The notes below the pieces were generated by a model. That model saw only the letters and a list, made by a program, of their open reading frames with translations, made no database searches and had not been told where the DNA came from. Of a stretch of DNA of 64,000 nucleotides, positions 1-11,600 are shown piece after piece (positions within the stretch are counted from its first letter, which is position 1; each line of letters starts with the position of its first letter). The DNA comes from Pseudoips prasinana (lineage: Eukaryota; Arthropoda; Insecta; Lepidoptera; Nolidae). A program made the translations under genes and the position numbers. Where the stretch lies: positions 27,440,001-27,504,000 of the forward strand of contig OX621247.1 in NCBI GenBank assembly GCA_951640165.1. Direction: 5' to 3'.

Positions 1-1660
1 GAAGTCCTGACTGACTGACTGACTCATCAACGCCCAGCCCAAGCCCTTGGACCTAGAAAGCTGAAATTTTGCACAAATGTTTTCTTTATACTGTAGACAA
101 GGAATAAGGAAGGATTTTTAGAAATTCAACCTCTAAAGGGGTAAAATGGGGGTGCAAAGTTAGTATGAAACCTTGCCGTTTTTGAAGATAAAGATCTTCA
201 AAAACGGCAAGGTTTCATACTAACTTTGCACCCCCATTTTACCCCTTTAGGGGTTGAATTTCTTGCATGAAACTTGATATTTGACCTTCCAGTTAAAAAT
301 AAAAAATTACGTATTTCAGGATTTTTGAAAATTCTACCCTCAAGGGCGAAAAATAGGGGATGTAAGTTTGTATGGAAAAGTGACAATTTTTAAGTAAAAA
401 CGCACGAAAATTAGAATTTTACCTTTTCGTTAAAAATAAAAAATATGTATTTCAGGATTTTTGGAAACTCCTACCCCAAGTACGTAAAATAGGGGGTCTA
501 AGTTTGTATGAAAAATGTGAAAATTTTAAGTGAAACACTTGAAAATTGGCATTGGTTGTCATTTCGATTAAAAATTAAAAATATGTATTTCAGGATTTTT
601 GGGAATTCTAGCACTTTAGGGCGTAAAATAGAGGATGTAAGTTTGTTTGCAAATACGACATTTTTGAAGTTAAACCCGTGAAAATTAGTATTTTGCCTTT
701 CAGTTAAAAATAAGAAATATATATTTCAGGATTTTTGAAAATTCCACCCCAAGGGCATTAAATAGGGTATATAAGTTTGTATGAAAAATGCGATATTATT
801 GAAGTTAAACGCATGAAAATGGTAATAAAAAATAACTTAAAAATGAAAATAAAAGAAATTCCACCCACAAGAACGTAAAATAGGGGATGTAAGTTTATAT
901 TGACTGACTGACATATCAACGCACAGCCTAAACGGCTGGAGTTAGAGACTTGACATTTTGATAGTAGCTACATTTTATGACGTAGGCATCCACTGAAGAA
1001 GGGAAATTTTTTGAAAATTTCACCCCTAAAGGATGAAATATTTTATGAAAATCCGTCATTTTGATGTTAAAGGCTTTGGTATATGGCCTCGCAGTTAAAA
1101 ATCAAAAATATGTATTTCAGGATTTCCGAGTATTCCACCCCTAAGGGTGACAAATAGGGGATGTAAGTTTGTATAAAAAATGTGACTTTTTTAAGGTCAA
1201 CGCATGAAAATTGGTCTTTGGCCTTTCATTTAAAAATTAAAAATATGAATTTTTGGATTTTTAGGAATTCCAGACCTTTAGGGCGTAAAATAGGGGATGT
1301 AAGTTTGTATCAAAAATGTGACAATTTTAAGGTAAACGCATGAAAATTGGTCTTTGGCCTTTCATTTAAAAATTAAAAATATGATATTTTGGATTTTTAG
1401 GAATTCCAGACCTATAGGGCGTAAAATAGGGGATGTAAGTTTGTTTGCAAAATGTGACATTTTTGAAGTAAACTCATGAAAATTAGTATTTGGCTTTTCA
1501 GTTAAAAATAGGAAATATACTTTTCAGGATTTTTGGAAATTCCACCCCTAAGGACGACTAAAATAGGGGATATAAGTTTGTATGAAAATCTGTTTTTATT
1601 TTGGGTTAAACGCATGTAAATTGGTATTTGGTCTTTCAGTTAAAAATACAGGGAATAATT
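1..1660. repeat. Imperfect minisatellite-like array, ~137-bp period
   Basis: The phrase TATTTCAGGATTTTT recurs at about 312, 449, 586, 722 and 1112, with degenerate versions further on. The spacing is 135-140 bases. Each unit also holds a 'GTAAAATAGGGGATGTAAG' type phrase and a run of the form AGTTAAAAATAAAAAATATG. Two blocks start with a (TGAC)n head followed by CATCAACGC- or ATATCAACGC-type sequence (about 7-40 and 901-930). Units are diverged and there is no coding potential. Similar TGAC-headed arrays are common in lepidopteran intergenic DNA. Whether this is a satellite or part of a larger transposon cannot be decided here. Confidence 0.75.
120..263. repeat. Long near-perfect palindrome inside the array
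   Basis: Arms of about 70 bases (120-189 and 193-263) are reverse complements with one visible mismatch (CCTCTAAAGG against CCCCTAAAGG). The centre is a GAAGATAAAGATCTTC core. Transcribed, it would form a single long hairpin. It is an inverted duplication of one minisatellite unit. Confidence 0.85.
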
Positions 1661-2570
1661 TGTTGTTTAAAAAAGGTAATCCAAACCTGATTCAATAGAT
1701 CGACACCAACAATTTACGCCAATTCAAATTTTAGAGAAATTAGTTTCTATGCCAAGTTGCTTAACATGTCGTGGTCGTTGTCGTCTAAGTAGGTAAAGGT
1801 TAAGGGTTTTATAAGATTTGTAACTTCTTCATTTTTCGGGTAATTATTATAACAAGTTAAAAAAACGACATTTTAATCAAATTGGAATAAAAAACGAATT
1901 TATCTAAAATTCGAGTTAGCGTAGTATAAATTGTTCGTGTCGAGATGATCGCACCCAAAAAATATCATGTTAATTGTACTGATCTTGTAGATCAGTTCAC
2001 AATTTTGTAACTAGATGGCGTTAATACCGCGGAACTTATTTGGTATATCGGTTAAAATAAATAAATGCTTGAAATAAAAGGTAGTCCAAAACTGAATCAA
2101 TAGATGATCGCCTAAATTTCATCCAAAAACTATGCACACATCTTAATTTTACCGCTTTACAAGTTTATATTTTTGTTAGTAGATGGCGTATTCATCGTTT
2201 TAGATCGCGCTATGGTTTCGTTCACAAAATGTGATATTAGACCTATCAATGCCATGGTCGTAACCTAATCTAATGGGAGTTACCTTTGTGATTAATGAAT
2301 CGTTGATTATTATTTTACTTTATTTGACTTACTGACTATACTTAAGGACAATTGATAATATTGATATGTATTCTTTGATTTTTTGGTTGATGATATCGGG
2401 TCCTTTTTTTTAATACAGTATTACATAATTTAGCATTCTTGACCAACGGCATTTCCGAATAAGTATACTCAGTTTTCGAAAATTACGACATGAGTAAAGC
2501 ATTAGTTATGGCAATATATATTTTGTTTTAATGAAACAAACATTATTTTTGAGAGATAAAAATGAATTGG
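1661..2570. other. Intergenic AT-rich stretch with decayed repeats
   Basis: No coding region is seen. Two related phrases lie about 400 bases apart (near 1677 'GTAATCCAAACCTGATTCAA' and near 2081 'GTAGTCCAAAACTGAATCAA'), each followed by AATAGAT, so a decayed dispersed or tandem repeat is present. Nothing else can be supported. Confidence 0.5.
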
Positions 2571-2700
2571 CCTGCTGGTTTAGTGGTTAGTGAGTGACCC
2601 TCACTGGCAAGCCAGACCAGACCCTGACTGCTAAGGTAGTGGACTTGATCTCCACCTCAAACATTTATGTGTGATAAGCACGATTATTTGGTTTAAAAAA
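2571..2700 (+). mobile_element. Degenerate tRNA-derived SINE remnant
   Basis: The segment reads like the body of the lepidopteran tRNA-headed SINEs seen elsewhere in this window. It has a tRNA-like head (GTTTAGTGGTTAGTGAGTGA), then an 'ATTTATGTGTGATAAGCACGA' type body that matches the 'TTGTGTGATGAGCACGAATA' part of the copies at 25835 and 33693, and an A-rich end. It is decayed and box B is not clear. Confidence 0.5.
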
Positions 2701-2952
2701 AGCGGCCAAGTGCGTGTCGGACTCGCCCATGAAGGGTTCCGTTGCAGCAAGTAAAATAATATGTTTTTTTAATTCATTATTATATTTGAGTTGATTGAAT
2801 TAAAGTTATATTGTGGTTTACGATTTAATAAAAAGAAATGAAAAGAAACTACTAACTAGATCTCGTTCCAACCAATTTTCTGTGGAAGTTTGCATGGTAA
2901 TGTATATATATATTTTTTTTAGTTTTATCATTCGCTTATTTTAGAAGTTACA

Positions 2953-2968
2953 GGGGGGGGGGGGGGGG
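2953..2968 (+). repeat. Poly-G homopolymer (16 G)
   Basis: An uninterrupted G run lies inside the repeat starting at 2700. A shorter or similar G tract is normally found at this point of the family. Homopolymer length may be wrong in a long-read assembly. Confidence 0.9.
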
Positions 2969-3441
2969 TACACTCATTTTACCACTTTGGAAGTGTCTCT
3001 CTCGCAAACTATTCGGTTTAGAAAAAAATAAATATAAGAAACCTCAATATCATTTTGAAGACCTATCCATTGATACCCCACATGTTTGGGTTTGAAAAAA
3101 CATTTTTGAAGTTATACTTCTTTTGGCGCGATGGAGAAAAATGATGAGAATGAATTTTTACGATGCGCGCGCACACCGACACCAAAAAATTTAACAGCAT
3201 GAAGTTGGTTCTAGATGGTATGACAGTGAATTTTTATGAAAATTGATAACTATGTTCAAGTTGTATATTAAGAAGTATAACTTCTAACGCGTGTACATAA
3301 GTTCACACAAGTTTTTTTTTTTGAGTTTCAGGTCTAAGTTTGGGGAAACCCCAAAATTATAGTTCTTTTCTATTTTTTTTTAAATCTTAATGCGGTTAAC
3401 AGAATACGTCTACTTACCAAGTTTCAACAGTATAGTTCTTA

Positions 3442-4196
3442 GAGCGTTTTCACATTACCCGATACGATATCAGTGTCGGACGCCGATCCGATATCGGGGT
3501 GAGTAAAATATATGAAATAGGTATGTACAGTCAGCACCAAAAGTCGATGAACAGAATGTATATTTAACAGTACAGTTACGGCGTCAAATCAGGGTAATCT
3601 AATGATAATATTTAATGGATAAAAAGTCTGTACAGACGCCAGCACATCCATTAAATATATCATTAGATTACCCTGATTTGACGCCGTAACTGTACTGTTA
3701 AATATACATTCTGTTCATTGACTTTTGGTGCTGACTGTACCTGTCTTTCGGATATCGGAGCCGACACCGATATGCTGGCGGCACCATCGGACGCGCGTGA
3801 GCCGTCGGGCGATAATGTTTGTATGTGTGCTATACGTGTATCTAAATTGTCTCTGAGTGCATAGAGTCCGATGCGAAATAAATTAAAAACTTTCTAGGTG
3901 CGTTTTGTTGCTCGCTAAAAAGAGTATAAAATGCTCCCTCTGAATATCTAGCTTCCACAATGGGATGTATCCAATACTGTCCGTGGACAGATCTTTTTTA
4001 GCGTCTCAAATATAATAGATACAGCAAATAGAGTTTTCTATTATAGTCTGCCATGAAGACTTGCCCGCACTGAGCTATCGAGCAAATGGCCGTATCGGAA
4101 CGATTTTTTCGGGAAATGTGAAAGTAGCACATGGCTATTGGATGTCGGCTATCGTCGTCCGACACCGATATCAGATCGGATAATATGAAAACGCTC
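3442..4196. mobile_element. TIR element (Harbinger-like MITE), TTA target duplication
   Basis: The left end GAGCGTTTTCACATTACCCG and the reverse complement of the right end (GAGCGTTTTCATATTATCCG) match, and the similarity continues through the GATATC..GTGTCGGACG part. TTA is present on both sides (3439-3441 and 4197-4199). A 3-base TWA duplication fits PIF/Harbinger-type insertion. It interrupts the repeat of 2700-4996 and itself carries a second TIR element (3526-3739). No transposase frame is present, so it is non-autonomous. Confidence 0.75.
3526..3739. mobile_element. Palindromic MITE with TACAGTCAGCACC termini
   Basis: The left arm begins TACAGTCAGCACCAAAAGTC at 3526. The right arm ends with the reverse complement (GACTTTTGGTGCTGACTGTA) at 3739. 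Arms of roughly 85 bases are nearly identical, with a short central segment holding GTACAGACGCCAGCACATCC. That central phrase is the terminus of the MITE at 16681. It is nested inside the element of 3442-4196. Confidence 0.8.
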
Positions 4197-4241
4197 TTAT
4201 AGTTTTGGAAAAAAGTACACGGACGGTAAAACGGAAGGAAA

Positions 4242-4918
4242 GTATACTTAGCGCCACGAGTTATGAGCGCTCTGTTTTAGTGGTGGGGATCTACGCATGT
4301 GTACACTCGCAAACAAAACAACTTAGGGTCGAGTTTAAATAATAATTTAAGTATTTAAAAAATATCCCTATATTAATAATGCGAGAGTGCGTTTATTTGT
4401 TATTCGTTTGTTACTTTACATTTAAAAGTAAGTACTCTCAAAATAACATGAAATTTTGTACAGAGATAGTTTGAACTATCTCTTTGCAAAATTTTGACGC
4501 TTCCACAGGTGGAAGTGCGGACTAGTGCATATTATAATAAATAAAAATATGCATAAAAATGCATTGATGTATAATTTCATTACTTTTTTCTAAACTATTT
4601 TCAAAGGTTTTAAACGATTGTGCGAACGAGGTATTTATCTTGTCTTTTTAACATCTGACCCTAAAGCATTTTTAATTATTGGTCAATACAAATAATATAA
4701 ACGATCGAAAACAACTATTTACGCGACTGTACTTTCGAACTGAAATCAACGTGCGCCGAGTGTGTGAGTTCTACAGCGACTGATTCTCCAATAGTGCGCA
4801 AGGACAGCGCCGGGCGCGGGCTCCCTTGCCCCGCGCCTCAACCCTGTTACCAAACAGACCTAAAAGTGCGTTCTGCGCAGATGAAGCGAGCGCTCATAAC
4901 TCGTGGCGCTAAGTATAC
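4242..4918. mobile_element. Non-autonomous TIR element with GTATACTTAGCGCC ends
   Basis: GTATACTTAGCGCCACGAGT at 4242 is mirrored by ACTCGTGGCGCTAAGTATAC ending at 4918, with at least 28 paired bases (through GAGCGC). The interior is non-coding apart from a short chance frame. It contains a small hairpin near 4451-4495. It sits in the right half of the 2700-4996 repeat, so this region is stacked insertions. Confidence 0.75.
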
Positions 4919-4996
4919 ACAAACGACATGCGTGCGACATACGGACGGAATCTATAAGGGTTCCGTTTTTTTCCATTTGGCCATGGAACCTTAAAA

Positions 4997-5557
4997 AGGC
5001 CATACTTATTATAAGAAAATAGTAAAAATACTTTTTTCTATGTCTAAAATGGTTTCTCGTTATTTGACAAAATGCTCAATAAGCTGGGGCCTGTAATTCC
5101 TATAATAAAAAAGTAATAAAAAAAAACATTTTCTTTTGGTGTCATGTTGTGAATGTCGTGTTATTATTATTAATGTATTGGTCAAAACGAACACAGGTGA
5201 TCGTGGTATTATTTAAAGAAAGTGGATGTTGTAACTTCAATAAACTGAAATCCCATGTTCCTTAAATGTATGAATAGAAAGTGATTGTCTGCAGGCCTGC
5301 ATATTCATATTAAAAATAAACATTCCGTTACTTAGACTTTGGAAGAAAATCTTGCGAAATGCATTGACTCTTGTTATTATTCCGTTCCGTGTATCAAAGT
5401 GTTTTGATTATGTTGTTTTGCGTTTTATAATTTAGTGTTTTATTCGTACCACTTGTGAAAGGGCGGTGGGAACTAGGTCAGAATTAGCGAGGTGGCGTAA
5501 ACAAAGTGTGCCGGTGCATCGTACATTCTAGATTCAATGCGATGGGTATTTAGAACT
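4997..5557 (+). promoter_or_regulatory. Upstream flank and probable 5' UTR of GPATCH2-like gene
   Basis: This single-copy-looking stretch lies between the last upstream transposon and the first GPATCH2 codon. It should hold the promoter and 5' UTR. I see no clear TATA box at a defined distance and cannot place the transcription start. Composition becomes less AT-rich after about 5455, which fits an untranslated leader. Confidence 0.35.
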
Positions 5558-5669
5558 ATGGAGAGGTTATCCCATGACTTGAACTTAGCTCTGGAGGAGA
5601 GTAACTGCGGGCGCCAAGAACGAAGGAAGCTCGGACTACGGCGAAGGACTAGATCCGCGGGCAATTTAC
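5558..5669 (+). CDS. GPATCH2: GPATCH2-like exon 1
   Basis: The start is the ATG at 5558. The 37 codons read MERLSHDLNLALEES... then arginine-rich. The donor is AC^GTTAGT at 5670 and leaves phase 1. The same frame meets a TAG at 5672, so splicing is required. Joining the last C to CA at 10937 keeps one open frame into exon 2, which is the main support for this short exon. Confidence 0.75.
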
Positions 5670-8600
5670 GTTAGTGTACCTCTTTCATTTATTTCGTTCG
5701 ACGTATCTGAGGGTCACGGCAGTAATATTGTCTATAGTATACGTCCACTTAAAGATCAACAGATTGTTAATCATTAGTAGACATAATAATATAAACGAAT
5801 CCCAATTACCATTTAAAATATACCAAGTACATCAGCTGATGTACTTTGTATTGAATGCCAAAATTATGACTTGCATGTATTGTAATTCCCAGGGACTTTC
5901 CTAGTGGAAAGATATTGGAACAAAACAATACATAGTGTATTGTTTCGTCTTCCAATATCTTCCCATTAGGAAAGTCCCTGGGAAACAATGTATGTACTAA
6001 GTATTGTTTGGGTGGAATATCCAAATAAGGCAATTCTATGTGTGACCCCATGTCTTGGTAGGGGTTTACTTACATACAGCACTGCAACCCTATAGGATCT
6101 TTTGTACTATACTATAATGTGTGACCCATACTAACAAAGGATTTTGGCCTAAGAACTGCCCCTAGTATAGAACTAGTAACCTTACAGTTCATCAGTCATG
6201 TTCAGTTATGAGTGTGCATTAAGCTCCTTAAGTATCCCACACTACAATACAAATTGTATAAATTAAAGAACAATATGTTGTAACTAAATGATGAAATAAA
6301 AAGCATTTATTTTCTTTATAATAAAATATGCACACTACATGAATAATAATAATATCTCGGGACAATGTCACACAGATCTTCCTAGCCCCAAACTAAGCAA
6401 AGCTTGTACTATGGGTACCAGGCGATGATATACATACTTATATAGATAGAAAACATCCATGACTCAGAAACAAATATTCATGCTCATCACACAAATATTT
6501 GCACTTACCGGGATTGGAACCCAGGACCACCAGCATAGTAGGCAGAAGCACTGCCAACAAATAAATCAAGTTTTGTCAGAGACAAAACACACTAACACTC
6601 AAAACAACCAATAGATCACACAAATAGTCATGTGGAGGTTGAGTCCAATACTCAAGGTTGCTGAGGCTTAACAATTCGAATACCTTAACTGGTGTGCCAC
6701 ATATGCAGTCAAAATCATACCTTTTAAAAGGTTATAAACATCTATTTTGAGAGTATTAGTATAGACAGCATTGAAGACCTATTAAATAGTTGCTAGGCCA
6801 GAAAAAACAAAAGCATTGATTATTTGAAACCTTGCCAAACAATTGTGGAAAGTTAGACTTTACTGTTGTTTGTACATGTTTTTATAAGTTATAATATGTT
6901 CATGAGTTTCAATGCAATGAAATATTGAGTACAGAAGTTGTAATACCTGATTGTTAGTCTTTAATCTCTTAGGTGGAATGCAGTTATTTAAAGGTCATGG
7001 CCCATAATCCGACCCGGTTCAAAAATGTTTTTGTACAAAAACGAAAATGATGGCAAATAATGCAGGCATAACCCACTGTTCATTATATGTAAAAAGAAAA
7101 AAATAATTCAATGGAGAGATCTTGCAGTAGACCGATCAAAATTGGATAATAATTAGCTGCACCAGCGGTTTCGCCCGTCTCTAAATTATTTTATCCCATG
7201 GAAAAATGTCACTGGGATAAAAAGTTTACTATGTCCGTCTACAAATCTAATATGTATATAAGATATATTTTTTTGTCTATTCATAGGAATTTGACATGAC
7301 ATGATAGATAAAAAATAATTAAATAATGTATTTTCTTAATCTATGCTATGCACCTAAGGTATTAAACAAATAAATACTCATTCTTTACATGTATATCTCT
7401 ACGGGGCAAGCAATTTAACCAAAATCGGTTCAGTAGTTTAGACTTGAAAATGAAACAAGCAGACTTACTTTGCCATTGTTTTGTTAAATAAAAATATCAT
7501 CGTGACACTTATAAAGCAAACTCGTTCGGTCAGGTAATAAATAACACGTATATTGCTATCTCGGTCTCACCCGATCTTTGTTGCGGTCGCGCAATAATAC
7601 AATGTGTTATATTTTATTTCATGATCCCCATCAGCCACAGTGATGCACCACTTACCATTGAAAAGTATAATCATTTGTCTTTGATTCCCCCATATTTCAT
7701 TTCTGTACGCCGTAGGTATATTTTTCATACTAAATGGGCCATTACCTTTCAAGTATTGAAATTGTAGGTAACATACCAGTTTGGACTCATGTTTGTTTTA
7801 TCCAATTCAAAATTTAACTTAAAGACTTTCTAACATAATTTTGCAATGATTTGTATTAGTTTATGATTAGGACTTAAATAACCTTCAGTTTTTTTTTAAA
7901 TCCAAGTTTGCTACATTTAAATCTGTTAGCATATTTCATGAAAATCTGTTAAGCTGTTTAAAAGTTACACTGATTATTATAGTTAATAGAGATTGATGTC
8001 ATTGATGGATAAGTTATGAATGTTGTTGATATAGATTTTTATCAGAAAGAATGTATGCAAGTAGGTTATCATCACTTGAATTAAATATATTATTTTGACT
8101 GATTATTTAGCAAGCTCAAGGTCAGTGTTTGAATTCAAATAATAACAATACATTAGTTTATTTCACTCTTTAAAGTTCATATAATGTGTTGCTCTAGTTA
8201 TAAACACTCTCAGATTAATACATATTAATAGATTAATACATATTTCTCAGATTAATAACACAGCTTTGAGAAAGCCGGAGTCCATACTAGGCTCAAGACC
8301 TGTATGTCAAATGTCCAGGCTCCCCCACCTTGTTGATCTAGTTTGGTATAAATAAAACTAAAGGTTGTATGTATGTACTAATCTATCATAATAACAGACT
8401 TATTTAGAAAGAAATGGCTTAATTCTGTCCTACACCAAAGTAACTGGTTTTTATTTCATGTCTTTCTAATATATTTCTTATGAAAAGGACAGTGAAAGGG
8501 ACTGTTCATTTAGTTTTATCTCATTATATAGAGGGCCTGGAAATAAGCATTGTCTAAGAACTTGTAAACTTAAAATGCACCCCAATAGAGATGTTTAAAC

Positions 8601-11600
8601 TAATTTGTATAGTTATTTTCATCTTACTAGGTTTTAACTTGCTTATATTTATAAGATAAGGTAGTTTATTTTGCAAATATATAGGATGTTAAATACAAAT
8701 TATATTATTTCATCCACATTTTACCCTTAGGTATGCATAACATACAAGATGAGAACAGCAATAGAAACAAACTGAATTATTACAAACACATAACAAATCT
8801 GCATATTAATAATAATGATAGGCATATTTATAATTCACTAGCTGTGTGTAGCCCAGGGTTTTACCCGCATTAAACTTTATGAATTATCACAGCTCCTCCC
8901 CCGTAGGTGATAGCGTGATAATATGTAGCTTATATGTTGACCCGACCTCTTCGTAATATTCATGCAAAATTTGAAGTAAATCCCTGCAGTACTTTATGAG
9001 TTTAGCCCAGACATACATACAGACAAAAATTCTAAAAACTATATTTTTGGCTTCAATATCAATTGTAGATCACATCCCAAGTATCCTTTAAAAAAAATAT
9101 TCAATGTACAGTTTTGACCTTGATACGATTTTATTATATGTATAGATAATATACATAACAAATGCATTTATGCATTTTCTTTTTCTGTGAAATATCTGAA
9201 ATATTTTAATAGACTTTTTCACTAAATGGTGGTAACTTATTGTAAATGAACAGCACATTTATTGTATTGATAAGTTTCATTGATACATTGCTATGACAAA
9301 TTGGTTTGAGATAGGCATAATCATTGAAGGTATGGATGCTGATTAGATAATTCTCACTTATTCTGCTGTGAATGGGTTCTAAATCACATATCACATATAT
9401 TCTATATATATTGATATCATCATCAGCCTGATATTGTCCACTGCTGGACATAAGCCAATGTTATTATGTATTATTGTATATTGTAGTTACCTTCATCAAT
9501 TTCTGGTAGGCTCATGTATTGGCTACACATAGGATTAATTTTGTTGGATGAATGATTATTATCTATGCTTGGAACAATCACTCAATTGTGATAATATTTT
9601 GATGTGGAAGAAAACCAAACCATATTATTTTGTTAGTTATTTATATATTTACATAAATTTAATACAGATATGTGGTACATATCTTACATATTAATTTGTT
9701 AGTTTTTATACAAGGTGTAATATAAATAGAGGAGGAAATTTATGAATTGCAACTGAATAAACATATCACAATAAACCAATTTGACAAATATGAAAAATAT
9801 TTTAGCTGCCCATACAAAATGCACTGACTGCATGTGTGGTGCAGCGACTAAGACAGTCGCCTTGCCACTTCGTGTTGCGGGTTCGAGTACCGCGCCGGGC
9901 AACTATTTGTGTGACCCATAAATAGGTGTTACGAGTCTGGATGTAATTTGTGTCACAGGAATTAGATGCCCTAGTGCGGGCGTTGTCTTTATAAAAAAAA
10001 AGCGATATTTTTATGATATAATTTAATCAAACGTTGAAGAGCAACCTAATATACAACATATAACATAAATAGTGTTAGAAAGTTAAGCACTGCAATCTAG
10101 CCCGGGAACTATATTAAAAACATTGTTTGCATTCCCATACACAATGCATCAGCTGATAATTATTCTTGTATGGGAAGTCAATGTTTTATTTTACTTGTTT
10201 CTGTGCTCAAAGTAGCTCTATTTCATAGGCAAATTAAACCTCTTAAATTACATCCAATATCTATTATACTTACATTTTGTATACCTATATGTTTACACAC
10301 AAAATATATTACCGTCCTATTAGAACCACATTTGCCAGTCATCAGTATGCTAGGCAATCATCATATCTTTACAATAAAATAAACAGCATATTGCATATCT
10401 ACCCCATGAATAAATACGAATGTAAGGAAACTATAACAACATATATAAAAAAACTAACTTATGATGAAACAGAATCTCTCATTGTTATATTATCCTAGGT
10501 AAATGTATAGACACGCACTCACGTGAGAAAAACACCTCACTCTACACACACGCACCCACACACACACACACATACATACACACACACTAAACAAGGACTT
10601 GATTAGATTTGTTCTTAAATTAATTAGTTTAATTTTTCTGTAATGTTTTATCTATAACTTGCTATTTAATCTGTAAACAATTACCTGAATGTGGAAGAGC
10701 GGGCGTCCTAACACAGGCAATGTTCTGCCTAAAAGGAGGCCTCAACAATCTTGTCATTAGATTAACTTGAGTTAAAGGAAATAAATCATTTTTATTTATT
10801 TATTATATTTAGGTACACTTACCAGAACATATATAATTGTTGATGACATTGGCAAAATCCATTTAAAGATTGGAATAAAAAATGTATAATCATAATCAAT
10901 ATAAATAAAGTCCTTAGATCCCATAATTCCTTACAGCAGCCGCAGTCACAGTCAGCCTGGTTGAAGATGGGAGTTCCAGTAGTCCACCACAAGCCCCGCT
11001 CATCACTCAGCCACTCTCTGACTCAGACGATCCACACCTCAACTTACACAAGAACTTGAAGTCAAGGCATTACTGTCAAATTGGAGCATTTGAGTCTGAT
11101 TCATTCAATGAAAACTTCTCACCTACTAGACCCGCTAATGCGAGGAGGAAACGGAAATATAAGAAGATGCCAGTGGAGTATACAGATGGGAAGAGATCAC
11201 CTCCTGTTGAAATATTAAGTGTGACCACTGAGGTGCGATACTTCTATATTTTATTTTGTTTGAGTAAGCCTTAAGTCTAGGATCTAAGAAATAGGGTTGG
11301 GACATTTTAAATATTTTCTAACCTAACAGTAAAAACTTAATTCTAAATGAAGCTAGCATTTCAAAATCATGCTGGATGTAGAACGTATAGGTAATGTATT
11401 CTGTGTAGAACGTGCTATACTTACCTGCGGCGTGAAAGGCAAGTATTTACCAACCACGTCAACCGGAGCATAAGGATAGGTACCTAACAATTATAATAGG
11501 CATTTAAAAAAGAATTAGATGTTTTTGACTTCTCATAACAACCAAAAATTCTATATAATTATACTATTTAACAATAAATACTTGTACACAAGCTTTACTT

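Larger units (their letters stand above)
2700..4996 (+). mobile_element. Widespread lepidopteran repeat, split by later insertions
   Basis: It starts with GCGGCCAAGTGCGTGTCGGA and GAAGGGTTCCG and ends with TCTATAAGGGTTCCG and a GGAACCTTAAAAA terminus. I recognise both ends as the termini of a very abundant non-coding lepidopteran repeat. Reading it as one element means removing two TIR insertions (3442-4196 and 4242-4918). The halves then join as ...TTTCAACAGTATAGTTCTTA / TAGTTTTGGAAAAAAGT..., the usual continuous text of this repeat. A run of 16 G lies at 2953-2968. Confidence 0.65.

Noticed and set aside
3442..4196. piggyBac-type element (TTAA target)
   Set aside because: Flanks share TTA but not TTAA on both sides, so the 3-base TWA duplication of Harbinger-like elements fits better.
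4764..4994. 76-codon frame ahead of GPATCH2
   Set aside because: It crosses the end of one transposon and the terminus of another; not a gene.
9825..9900. Possible tRNA gene at the family 2 SINE head
   Set aside because: Same reasoning: the tRNA-like part is fused to a conserved non-tRNA body with an A-tail and recurs at 44503.
10545..10588. Regulatory or Z-DNA element in the CA repeat
   Set aside because: Simple microsatellites like this are common and nothing else supports a function.
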